Part shown: positions 1 through 5,965 of the stretch, in pieces
Layout: each line of letters opens with the position of its first letter
Position numbering within the stretch: the stretch's first letter is position 1
Origin: JADIYM01 sp964641945
GTDB taxonomy: Bacteria > Acidobacteriota > Blastocatellia > UBA7656 > JADIYM01
Reading direction: 5' to 3'
Assembly (NCBI GenBank): GCA_964641945.1
Contig: CAZXLQ010000199.1
Location: 1-9,932, forward strand
DNA: 9,932 nt
Translations under genes and position numbers: made by a program
Notes under the pieces: model-generated
Database searches by the model: none
The model's input: the letters and a program-made list of their open reading frames with translations, nothing else
What the model was told of the DNA's origin: nothing

Positions 1-43
1 CCCGGCCCCCGGCGTGGGGCCCCCCGCACCCGCTCGCGGCTCG

Positions 44-110
44 AAAAACGGGGACCTGGAGCGTCCCACGGACGGGATAAACGGGGGCCTGCACTACCGA
101 TCCCATCCGT
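44..110 (-). terminator. tandem terminator-like hairpins after the LytTR gene
   Basis: Just past the stop of the minus-strand LytTR gene are two hairpins. The first pairs 68-78 with 100-110. As minus-strand RNA it forms 11 pairs including one G-U, with a 21-nt loop. The second pairs 51-55 (GGGAC) with 63-67 (GTCCC) around a 7-nt loop. On the minus strand it is followed, after two bases, by five T (plus-strand A run 44-48). The second has the layout of an intrinsic terminator, though its stem is short. The orientation fits the end of the gene at 126. Confidence 0.5.
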
Positions 111-125
111 CCCGGAAGCCCGATG

Positions 126-674
126 TCAGCCGGTTGCATTCAGCAGCGCGCCGAGCGCCGACCGGTAACTTCGGCTGAGCGTCAACTGCGCGCCGCCGTC
201 GAGCACGATTCGGTAGTCCCCGTGGGCCTGCGGACGCAGTTCGCGGATCTTCTCGACGTTCACGATGGCCGACCGATGGACTCGGCGGAACCGCGCCGGA
301 TCGAGATGCGCCTCGATACCGCCGATCGTGTCGCGAACGGTGAAGGCCGCCTTCGCCGTGTGGACGATCACGTAGTTTCCCTGCGCCTCGATCCAGTCCA
401 CGTCGCGCGGCCGGACCAGAACGATCGACGTGCCCTGACGAACGGGAATGCGATCGGCGTATCGAACCGGTGTCGCGCGGCCATCGGATGTGAGCACTCC
501 ACCGACGATTCGGGCGAGCTTCTCTTCGTCGAGTTGCGGCAGCCTGCCACTGCTGTCGGACTGAACCGAGATCACGAACGACCTGGCGCAACCGAATTCC
601 GCATGAGCGACACCGTGATCGCCCGCCAGCTGGCGATCGTTTTCATCGTCGTGGATCGATACGTGGATGCGCAT
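126..674 (-). CDS. stand-alone LytTR-domain DNA-binding regulator
   Basis: A 182-aa protein whose C-terminal half (about residues 76-177) reads as a LytTR DNA-binding domain: IPVRQG, a strand ending in VDWIEAQGNYVIVHT, then RFRRVHRSAIVNVEKI and a final LTLSRSYRSALGALL. LytTR proteins bind DNA through a beta-fold and usually act as the output half of two-component response regulators. No receiver domain precedes it: the first ~70 residues do not resemble one, and no receiver is visible in any minus-strand frame upstream. The start at 674 is chosen because GGAG (minus strand, 684-681) lies six bases before it; an ATG at 686 lacks a ribosome site. It diverges from the small exported protein at 934, a possible target. 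What signal it senses is unknown; the N-terminal part is unrecognised. Confidence 0.82.
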   Translation of the reverse strand: MRIHVSIHDDENDRQLAGDHGVAHAEFGCARSFVISVQSDSSGRLPQLDEEKLARIVGGVLTSDGRATPVRYADRIPVRQGTSIVLVRPRDVDWIEAQGNYVIVHTAKAAFTVRDTIGGIEAHLDPARFRRVHRSAIVNVEKIRELRPQAHGDYRIVLDGGAQLTLSRSYRSALGALLNATG

Positions 675-933
675 GCTCGTCTCCATACGCGTTCATCACC
701 GGATGCGTTGCACGAATTCCCCGCGCCTTTCGAGCCCGCTTGAAAACTTTCTGTAAACGACCGAGCTGTCGCGATGCGCCGTCCAACCGTCGCTTCCGTG
801 GCTCACAAAGTCATTCGTCCGTTTCGTCCCGCAGCGTTGCCGGTCCGTCACAATTTGCGATCGAGCTCGCCGGGGTCCGCGTATCCGTCGCCGCACAGCG
901 AAATGCGCTGAACTCGAAAGGAGCTGACTCATC
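675..933. other. divergent intergenic region between LytTR gene and exported protein gene
   Basis: These 259 bases separate two divergent genes and should hold both promoters. I find no convincing -35/-10 pair on either strand and no match to a LytTR target that I could defend. The A/T-rich patch at 739-757 is the least GC-rich part. AAAGGAG at 917-923 is the ribosome site of the right-hand gene, ten bases before its ATG. Confidence 0.4.
681..684 (-). promoter_or_regulatory. ribosome binding site deciding the LytTR start
   Basis: The minus strand reads GGAG here, six bases before the ATG at 674. This favours 674 over the upstream in-frame ATG at 686, which has no purine-rich site before it. 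Confidence 0.6.
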
Positions 934-1263
934 ATGATCTCGTACCGCAAACTCGTTCTCGCATCGACTCTCGGAATCTCGATCTCGTTCGCCGCAGGCG
1001 CCTCGACCGAAGCGCTCGCAGGCTCGCCGGACTCTTCAGCCACGCGTGTCACCGGAACCGTCCTCCGGATTGACGCAAGCTCGCGGACGTTGGTCGTCCG
1101 TGCCGACGGCTCATCGGCCACTTACAAGGTCCACGTGCCCGAAGGCGCCTACGTTGCGCTCAGCAAGCGCGGCAACACAGATCACTATTCGACGTCGGTC
1201 CCGTTCGAGCTCGCTCGTCGCGGCAACCACGTGAACGTCAAGGTCTCTGCGCAGGCAAACTGA
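934..1263 (+). CDS. small exported protein, unknown function
   Basis: A 109-aa protein with a Sec-type signal peptide: basic start (MISYRK), a hydrophobic core of about residues 7-22, and a likely cleavage after an A-x-A near residues 27-29 (EALA before GSP). The mature part of ~80 residues alternates hydrophobic and polar residues (VTGTVLRIDASSRTLVVRA, then ATYKVHVPEGAYVAL), which suggests a small all-beta or OB-like barrel. It has no cysteines and no catalytic motif I recognise; a resemblance to DUF5666-type periplasmic domains is only impressionistic. The start is supported by AAAGGAG at 917-923. It is a single-gene unit ending at the hairpin 1302-1349. It diverges from the LytTR regulator, which might control it; that is inference from position only. 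Confidence 0.7.
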   Translation: MISYRKLVLASTLGISISFAAGASTEALAGSPDSSATRVTGTVLRIDASSRTLVVRADGSSATYKVHVPEGAYVALSKRGNTDHYSTSVPFELARRGNHVNVKVSAQAN

Positions 1264-1301
1264 AGGCTCCACGGCGCGCCACTCCGGCGGCTCGGGGCCG
1301 G

Positions 1302-1350
1302 AAGCACGAAGACCGCGGCGAGATCCTGCTCGTCGCGGTCTTCGTGCTTT
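1302..1350. terminator. strong bidirectional hairpin terminator
   Basis: Arms 1302-1317 and 1334-1349 are perfectly complementary over 16 bp (AAGCACGAAGACCGCG and its complement). Positions 1318-1322 and 1329-1333 extend the stem to 21 bp with one G-T, leaving a six-base loop. The outer base pairs are A/T, giving CTTT on the plus strand and a matching short T tract on the minus strand. It lies between two convergent genes (stops at 1263 and 1373), as expected for a shared terminator. Confidence 0.75.
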
Positions 1351-1372
1351 CGCCGGATTCGAGGTCGACTGG

Positions 1373-2746
1373 TCAGGGCTGCGTCGCAGGCGCGTTGGCA
1401 ATGCGCCATTCGATTCGACGGACGGCGCGGTCGGCCGCAAGCGCCACGTCGGGCTTCGATCCTCGGATGAGGGGCCGGAGCGCATCAACTGCTTCCTTGT
1501 CACCGATTCTGCCAAGCGCCTCGATGACGACCAGCTGCGCGTCACGGTCGGGAGCCTGGAGAAACGGCATCAGATGCGTCTGGTTGTCAGCCTCGAGGAC
1601 GTATCCGGAGGCCTGCTCACGCTGCGATCCGTTTCGAAGAGCCGTCGCGAGTACTCCGAACATGCCGGGCTGGCCCATCTTGTAGAGCGCGAACGACTGG
1701 GCGAGGCGAACGTCCTCCTTCTTCTCGAGTTGTCCGTTTCGAGTGACGAGCGGGAGGAACTTCGGGTCCGCCATTCGTGCAAGACCGTCGTAGCACGCTT
1801 GTCGAATGTCCGGGTCCTTGTCGTAGAGCTCCGAGAGAAACAACGACTCGGAACGCGGATCCCCGATCAGCGCCAGGGCCTGCATCGCGGCCTTCCTGCG
1901 CTCCGGGCTGAAGACCGAAGTCACGGTGCCGACCACTCCCTTCTTCGGTCCGCCCGTCGAATACACTTTCTGGAGCGGTTCGACACTGTCGGCTGCGCGA
2001 AGTCGCCCGGCCGTGAGCATCGCTTGTGCCGCGAGGTCGTCGCTCGAACTCTCGAAGAGCGGAATGGCGTACCTGGCCGCGGCTGTCTCCCCGATTCGAA
2101 CGTACGCGTCGAGCACATCGGATTTCAGATGGTCGTGCGCACCCATTGCGTCCGCAAGCGCGTCGATCTCCGACGCGGCTCGCAGGGCGCCAAGCGCCCG
2201 AACGGCGGCTACGCGATTTCCGTCATCGGCTTCGACCTTGAGAAGCCCGCTGATTGCCGCGATGACCTGCGGATCGACCGGATCGTACGGCTCGACTGTT
2301 GTCGAGTTTCGCTCGTCCCAGAAGGGCACGGCCTTCGAGAATCCCGAGCGCACTCGGGTGAAGAACCCTGGGTCCCGACCGATGTAGAGGTTGACGAGGC
2401 CTTCGATCGCGCCGCGCCGGACCTCACTGTTCGGATCACCCAGCACCGGCGTCATCTCCGGAATCCGGGTCCGATCGCCGACCCGTCCAAGCGCCACGAT
2501 CGCGGCGCGTCGAACCGTGGCATCGGCGTCCGTTGTCGCGACCCGCACGAGGTCCGGACCGGCCGCGCGGCTCTTTAGGTCGCCGAGTTTCCCGGCCGCA
2601 TCGCGACGCACACTCGCCTTCCCACTTTGAAGGCGGACGACGGCTTCACGCTCGTCGAGGCTGAGCGGAGCCTCCTGGGCGCGACCGTCCGACACGCTCG
2701 TCAACGCCATTGCGGTGACGAGCCCCAGTTTCAGCATTGTTTTCAT
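1373..2746 (-). CDS. exported HEAT-repeat protein
   Basis: A 457-aa protein with an N-terminal signal peptide (MKTMLKLGLVTAMALTS, likely cut after GRA near residue 23). The rest is a run of alpha-helical HEAT / PBS-lyase-type repeats: residues 42-60 (SVRRDAAGKLGDL), 76-91 (ATVRRAAIVALGRVGD), 107-120 (SEVRRGAIEGLVNL), 174-190 (NRVAAVRALGAL), 283-300 (RRKAAMQALALIGDPRSE), 311-328 (DIRQACYDGLARMADP), 402-417 (AQLVVIEALGRIGD) and a last one at 430-447. Such solenoids bind proteins and have no catalytic residues. A less repetitive insert (about 121-160) breaks the array. A second in-frame ATG at 2752 is possible, since both starts have an AGGG at equal spacing. It sits alone, convergent with the small exported protein. 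It probably acts in the periplasm as a scaffold; the partner is unknown. Confidence 0.85.
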   Translation of the reverse strand: MKTMLKLGLVTAMALTSVSDGRAQEAPLSLDEREAVVRLQSGKASVRRDAAGKLGDLKSRAAGPDLVRVATTDADATVRRAAIVALGRVGDRTRIPEMTPVLGDPNSEVRRGAIEGLVNLYIGRDPGFFTRVRSGFSKAVPFWDERNSTTVEPYDPVDPQVIAAISGLLKVEADDGNRVAAVRALGALRAASEIDALADAMGAHDHLKSDVLDAYVRIGETAAARYAIPLFESSSDDLAAQAMLTAGRLRAADSVEPLQKVYSTGGPKKGVVGTVTSVFSPERRKAAMQALALIGDPRSESLFLSELYDKDPDIRQACYDGLARMADPKFLPLVTRNGQLEKKEDVRLAQSFALYKMGQPGMFGVLATALRNGSQREQASGYVLEADNQTHLMPFLQAPDRDAQLVVIEALGRIGDKEAVDALRPLIRGSKPDVALAADRAVRRIEWRIANAPATQP

Positions 2747-2752
2747 CGCCAT

Positions 2753-3043
2753 GCCCCTAACCCTAACGGAAGCCCCGGACGAAGCACAACGCGCGATCAT
2801 GCCGGCCGCACGTTGCATGCTGACTTCGAGAAAACCGAAGTATGGTGACGAAATTATCTGGTTGCTGAATGCATCGCTAACGACGATCATCGACCCGGGT
2901 TAGCGGTTCACGTTGTGAGCCTCATTCGAGTGTCTGCAATCAGACCGACGAGGGTCATCGGGGAGAGAGACGAGAGTTATGGCCGCGCCAGGCCACGACG
3001 ATCGAAGGCTCCGGTGGCCCTTCTTTTTCTTGTTTTGAGATCG
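2753..3043. other. leader/promoter region of the HEAT gene
   Basis: These 291 bases lie between the 58-aa gene and the HEAT gene, both minus strand. The part at 2823-2875 is less GC-rich than its surroundings and probably contains the HEAT promoter; GATAAT-like hexamers are visible on the minus strand but with no good -35. A perfect six-bp hairpin (ACTTCG 2823-2828 with CGAAGT 2836-2841, seven-base loop) would lie in the 5' leader. TGGCC/GGCCA forms a further small hairpin near 2979-2994. I see no protein-coding gene and no recognised structured RNA. Confidence 0.4.
3004..3037 (+). terminator. terminator-like hairpin with T tract, plus strand
   Basis: GAAGG (3004-3008) pairs with CCTTC (3019-3023). 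After one C-C mismatch, two more pairs close a four-base loop. Five T at 3024-3028 follow, then CTTGTTTT. This is the plus-strand layout of an intrinsic terminator, but no plus-strand gene precedes it. The stem is modest, so it may be chance. Confidence 0.3.
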
Positions 3044-3220
3044 TCAGGTGGCCGCGGCTTCGTCGGACGACGAGTCGACGGTTTCGAGATCCGGCTCGAT
3101 GTACACACATCCGTTGTCACACCGCCACATCGGAATCTCGTCGTTGTCGATGAATTCCTCGAGTCGCACGACATCGCCGTGCCGAGTTCGAACGGTGTCT
3201 CCGGGCTTGAGCGTGTTCAT
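3044..3220 (-). CDS. 58-aa acidic hypothetical protein
   Basis: The protein opens with LKPGDTVRTRHGDVVRLEEF and continues through MWRCDNGCVYIEPDLETV to an acidic/serine tail (SSSDEAA). The KPGDxVRTRxG opening and the spaced beta-like segments suggest a small SH3-like barrel. A similarity to the DUF2158/YodC style of mini-protein is possible but not secure. Two cysteines (CDNGC) lie three residues apart, too few for a full zinc site. There is no Shine-Dalgarno sequence. A TATGAT hexamer ends six bases before the ATG, so the mRNA may be leaderless. It diverges from pyrC over 83 bases. The longer reading frame upstream is not used, because it would run into pyrC. Confidence 0.62.
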   Translation of the reverse strand: MNTLKPGDTVRTRHGDVVRLEEFIDNDEIPMWRCDNGCVYIEPDLETVDSSSDEAAAT

Positions 3221-3226
3221 GCGTGA

Positions 3227-3256
3227 ATCATAGCGAGGCCGCGGCCCGGGCGGCAA
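3227..3256 (-). promoter_or_regulatory. putative sigma70 promoter of the 58-aa gene
   Basis: On the minus strand, TTGCCG (3256-3251) is followed after 18 bases by TATGAT (3232-3227, five of six consensus bases). The start codon at 3220 is only six bases further, which places transcription start at or next to the ATG. Confidence 0.4.
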
Positions 3257-3268
3257 AGGCTTGGCCGC
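3250..3268. promoter_or_regulatory. 19-bp palindrome over both divergent -35 elements (candidate operator)
   Basis: GCGGCAAAG (3250-3258) and CTTGGCCGC (3260-3268) are inverted repeats with eight of nine pairs matching around a single central base at 3259. The palindrome covers the proposed -35 hexamers of both divergent promoters. A dimeric regulator bound here could switch both genes. Alternatively, the symmetry may arise only because two -35 boxes face away from each other. Confidence 0.4.
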
Positions 3269-3291
3269 TGCACGGGCCAGCAGAGTATAGT
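3261..3291 (+). promoter_or_regulatory. putative sigma70 promoter of pyrC
   Basis: TTGGCC (3261-3266) and TATAGT (3286-3291, five of six consensus bases) are separated by 19 bases, slightly long. The expected transcription start is about 3298, only about six bases before the pyrC ATG at 3304, giving an almost leaderless message. This agrees with the absence of a Shine-Dalgarno sequence. Confidence 0.45.
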
Positions 3292-3303
3292 TCCGCTCCG
3301 AAT

Positions 3304-4626
3304 ATGAGTGAACGCGACCGGCAGAACCTGGTGATCGGCGGTGGACGCGTCGTCGACCCATCGCTCTCGATCGACGACGTGCTCGACGTGCGGATCCGCG
3401 ACGGCCATATCGCCGAGATCGGCGAGCGACTTCCCGTCGGATCCGGCGAACGCCGCGTCGATGTGTCGGGGCTCGTCGTGGCGCCGGGACTCGTCGATGT
3501 TCACGTGCATTTCCGAGAACCCGGGCAGGAACACAAGGAGACAATTGCAACCGGATCGAAGTCTGCCGCGGCCGGAGGCTTCACGTCGGTCTGCGTGATG
3601 CCGAACACGTCTCCGACGAACGACAGCGTCGCCGTCACCGAGCTCATCCTCGCGCGCGCTCGCCAGGTCGGGCTCGTCAACGTCTTTCCGGTGGGCGCCA
3701 TCACTCTGGGACTTGCCGGCGAAGAGCTTTCTCCAATCAGTTCCCTTGCACGGGCCGGCGCCGTCGCTGTTTCCGACGACGGCCATCCCGTGATGAACGG
3801 GCAGCTGATGCGCCGCGCAATGGAATGGGCGGCGGAAGTCGGCATCCCGGTCATCGACCATTGTGAGGATCGGAATCTCGCGGCCGGTGGTGTGATGAAC
3901 GAGGGGTGCTGCGCCGCCCGCCTCGGGTTGAAGGGAATGCACCGTGTCGCCGAAGAGGTTCAGGTGGCTCGCGACTGCCTGCTGGCGGAAGCCACGGGCG
4001 CGCACGTTCACATCGCGCACCTTTCTTCGGCGCGGTCACTCGACTTCGTCCGGGAAGCGAAGTCTCGCGGATTGCGCGTGACGTGCGAAGTCACCCCGCA
4101 CCATTTCAGTCTTACCGAAGATGCGATTGGCGATTTCGATACTGCCGCAAAGATGAACCCGCCCCTTCGGACCGACCGCGACGTATCGGCGCTTGTCGAG
4201 GGACTTGCTGACGGCACGGTCGACTGCATTGCAACCGACCACGCTCCGCATCACGCGGACGAGAAGGCGCTCGAGTTCGATCGGGCCCCGTTCGGGATCG
4301 TTGGCCTCGAAACGAGCCTCGCGCTCGGGCTGACGCATCTGGTAGCTCCCGGAATCCTGAGCCTGAACCGGCTCATCGAGCTCATGTCGACGGCTCCATC
4401 CCGGCTCTTCGGACTCGGTCGAGGCACGCTCGTCGCCGGAGCACCCGCGGACCTCGTGTGTTTCGATCCGGAGGCCGAATTCGTCGTCGACACATCGAGC
4501 TTCGCATCGAAAGGGCGAAATTCCCCATTTCACGGTCGAAGTCTGAAAGGTCGCGTCTCCCTGACCGTTCTGGGTGGTACTATTTCGTTCGAGGCGAGTG
4601 AAACTTTGGCGGCATCGACCCCGTAG
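3304..4626 (+). CDS. pyrC: dihydroorotase, class I
   Basis: A 440-aa amidohydrolase catalysing ring closure of carbamoyl-aspartate to dihydroorotate, the third step of pyrimidine synthesis, in the cytoplasm. Family motifs are intact: DVHVHFREPG (residues 65-74), GGFTSVCVMPNT (91-102), SDDG (157-160), DHCED (185-189), HIAHLSS (236-242) and ATDHAPHH (310-317). Metal ligands match the known class I pattern with constant spacing: H67, H69, D159, H186, H239 and D312. The bridging Asp in DDG is typical of the bacterial class I enzymes in place of carbamylated lysine. The start at 3304 (MSERDRQNLVI) fits the family. An in-frame ATG at 3223 would add 27 unlikely residues across the promoter. No pyrB or other pyrimidine gene is adjacent, so it stands outside the usual pyrB-pyrC pair. 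Confidence 0.96.
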   Translation: MSERDRQNLVIGGGRVVDPSLSIDDVLDVRIRDGHIAEIGERLPVGSGERRVDVSGLVVAPGLVDVHVHFREPGQEHKETIATGSKSAAAGGFTSVCVMPNTSPTNDSVAVTELILARARQVGLVNVFPVGAITLGLAGEELSPISSLARAGAVAVSDDGHPVMNGQLMRRAMEWAAEVGIPVIDHCEDRNLAAGGVMNEGCCAARLGLKGMHRVAEEVQVARDCLLAEATGAHVHIAHLSSARSLDFVREAKSRGLRVTCEVTPHHFSLTEDAIGDFDTAAKMNPPLRTDRDVSALVEGLADGTVDCIATDHAPHHADEKALEFDRAPFGIVGLETSLALGLTHLVAPGILSLNRLIELMSTAPSRLFGLGRGTLVAGAPADLVCFDPEAEFVVDTSSFASKGRNSPFHGRSLKGRVSLTVLGGTISFEASETLAASTP

Positions 4627-4628
4627 TT
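4600..4628 (+). promoter_or_regulatory. ECF-type -35 element before the sigma gene (candidate autoregulation)
   Basis: GAAACTT at 4600-4606 is close to the GGAACTT/GAAACTT -35 of RpoE-like ECF sigma factors. About 16 bases later comes GTAGTT (4623-4628), a weak -10. It overlaps the last codons of pyrC and lies about 93 bases before the sigma factor ATG. The -35 match is good and the -10 is poor. Confidence 0.3.
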
Positions 4629-4647
4629 TTCGACGCGTCAACTGATT

Positions 4648-4679
4648 GTCGTGGCCACATTGCGGGAATGTGCGGCGAC
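4648..4679 (+). other. hairpin between pyrC and the sigma factor gene
   Basis: CACATT (4656-4661) and AATGTG (4667-4672) form a perfect six-bp stem with loop GCGGG. GTCG (4648-4651) and CGAC (4676-4679) add an outer stem across an internal loop. No T tract follows, so it is not a clear intrinsic terminator. It could be a leader structure of the sigma operon, a weak terminator for pyrC, or a processing site. Confidence 0.45.
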
Positions 4680-4698
4680 GTGAGGCAAAACGGAGAGC

Positions 4699-5301
4699 AT
4701 GAGTTTGACGGCAACCGCATACGCAGTCGTTCCCGATACGGAACTCGTTGCCCGCGCCGCGGCCGGCGAGGGTGTCTGTTTTGATCGGCTGGTGGAGCGT
4801 TACCACCGCCAGATCGCCAACTTCGTGTTCCGGATGGTCGGCAATTACGAGACGGCCCTTGATCTCTCTCAGGAGGTTTTCATCAAGGTCTACGGGTCGC
4901 TCGATCGATACAACCCTGAGTTCAAGTTCTCGACCTGGATCTACAAGATCGCGTCCAACACCGCGATCGACCATCTGCGAAAGCAGTCGGTACCAGTGAC
5001 TTCCCTGTACTCGGTCAGCGGTGACGACGAAGAATTCGAGCTTCCGATTCCTGCCAAGGGTCCGTCACCCGAGCGAGTGCTCGAGTATTCGGAGCGATCG
5101 GCGCAGATCGAGGAGGTCATCTCGAAACTTCCGCCGCGTTACCGCGAACTGATCGTGCTCCGGCACGTCAGCGAACTGAGTTACGACGAGATCGCCGAGG
5201 TGACGGGACTTCCGCTCGGCACGGTGAAGAACCGCATCTTTCGCGCCCGCGAAGCGATGCGCAAGCACCTGGTCCGGATGGGAATCGAAGGGATCGCCTG
5301 A
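4699..5301 (+). CDS. ECF-family RNA polymerase sigma factor
   Basis: A 200-aa sigma70 protein with only regions 2 and 4, as in extracytoplasmic-function sigma factors. Region 2 (about 27-96) holds FDRLVERYHRQIANFVFRMVG, the DLSQEVFIKVY motif (55-65) and the promoter-melting/-10 segment FSTWIYKIASNTAIDHLRK. Region 4 (about 133-190) holds LPPRYRELIVLRHVSELSYDEIAE and the helix-turn-helix TGLPLGTVKNRIFRAREAM that reads the -35. A linker with an acidic stretch (GDDEEFELP) joins them. It is RpoE-like. GGAG at 4692-4695 is only three bases before the ATG; a TTG two codons later would be better spaced but is less likely as start. The next gene encodes a zinc-finger membrane anti-sigma factor, so its activity is probably held at the membrane until a surface signal. 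Target genes are unknown. Confidence 0.93.
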   Translation: MSLTATAYAVVPDTELVARAAAGEGVCFDRLVERYHRQIANFVFRMVGNYETALDLSQEVFIKVYGSLDRYNPEFKFSTWIYKIASNTAIDHLRKQSVPVTSLYSVSGDDEEFELPIPAKGPSPERVLEYSERSAQIEEVISKLPPRYRELIVLRHVSELSYDEIAEVTGLPLGTVKNRIFRAREAMRKHLVRMGIEGIA

Positions 5302-5401
5302 TCGCGGAGCCAGCAGCCGCTTCCAGTCTCTTACCGAACCGAAGATGCGACTCCTGATCGCCGACGCAGCGCCGGAAGTCCGGGGTGCGCGGATTTGAGT
5401 T

Positions 5402-5965
5402 ATGACGTGCAATGTCGAGCAGATTCTGGCCTACATCGACGGCGACCTTTCGCCGGACGATGCGGCTCGCGTGCGTGCCCACACGGCCGCGTGCGAATCG
5501 TGCCGGCAGGTACTGCAGTCCGAGCAGGCGCTTGACAGTGCCCTGGGCGGCCTGTCTGCATTCTCACCGCCTCCGGAGTTCGCTTCCGAAACCGTCCGGC
5601 GTGCGCAGTGCGACGTCGGCCACGCTCTCCGTTCACCACGTGAATGGAAGCGGGCCGCGGCGGTGACCGGCGGCCTCGGCATGCTCTCGGTGGTCCTGCT
5701 CTGGCCGACCGGCATACTCTCGACGGTTCTCACGAATCTCGCGCCATTGCGTTGCCTCGGGCGATTCGCGCTCGGGTGGGTGGAAAGCAGCGCGCTGAGC
5801 CTCTTCATCGTCTGCAAGGCTGTCTCTCGCGGCGCGCTGCACGCCGCACACCTTCCGGTCGGCGGGCTCGTGGTGCTCTTCCTCTTCATGGCGTTGGTCC
5901 TCGTCTGGATGCTGATTGCCTACCGCCGGCAGTCGACGGCACCCACCCGCAACACGCTCCGATGA
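5402..5965 (+). CDS. membrane anti-sigma factor with zf-HC2 zinc finger
   Basis: A 187-aa protein. The N-terminal cytoplasmic domain carries the anti-sigma zinc-finger signature: C3, then H27-x3-C31-x2-C34 in AHTAACESC, with the usual AYIDGDLSPDDAARVRAH helix before it. In this family that domain clamps the partner sigma factor. Hydrophobic segments at about 86-112 and 151-174 are clear membrane helices; 122-141 may be a third or lie flat on the membrane. The tail is short and basic (YRRQSTAPTRNTLR), with no large periplasmic sensor, so the signal may come through another protein. A stop at 5396-5398 makes the ATG at 5402 the first possible start; its ribosome site is weak. It lies 100 bases behind the sigma gene and overlaps the bactofilin-like gene by four bases (ATGA), implying translational coupling. 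Confidence 0.88.
   Translation: MTCNVEQILAYIDGDLSPDDAARVRAHTAACESCRQVLQSEQALDSALGGLSAFSPPPEFASETVRRAQCDVGHALRSPREWKRAAAVTGGLGMLSVVLLWPTGILSTVLTNLAPLRCLGRFALGWVESSALSLFIVCKAVSRGALHAAHLPVGGLVVLFLFMALVLVWMLIAYRRQSTAPTRNTLR

Noticed and set aside
123..743. 206-aa plus-strand frame opposite the LytTR gene
   Set aside because: Its product has no recognisable fold, while the minus-strand frame encodes a clear LytTR domain with a good ribosome site. It is a GC-bias shadow.
1758..1764. GGAACTT ECF-like -35 element
   Set aside because: It lies within the coding part of the HEAT gene with no gene properly placed downstream; most likely chance.
1574..2578. 334-aa plus-strand frame inside the HEAT-repeat gene
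   Set aside because: It lies antisense to regular HEAT repeats and has an arginine-rich, low-complexity product. It is a shadow frame.
2755..2766. CCCTAA x2, telomere-like repeat
   Set aside because: Only two units, and placed exactly where a ribosome binding site is expected; chance or a duplicated site is enough to explain it.
2880..3040. Possible SRP RNA, 6S RNA or riboswitch in the HEAT leader
   Set aside because: None of the conserved core sequences or long paired architectures of these RNAs is visible; only small hairpins are present.
3217..4020. 267-aa minus-strand frame inside pyrC
   Set aside because: Fully antisense to intact dihydroorotase motifs; the product resembles nothing known to me.
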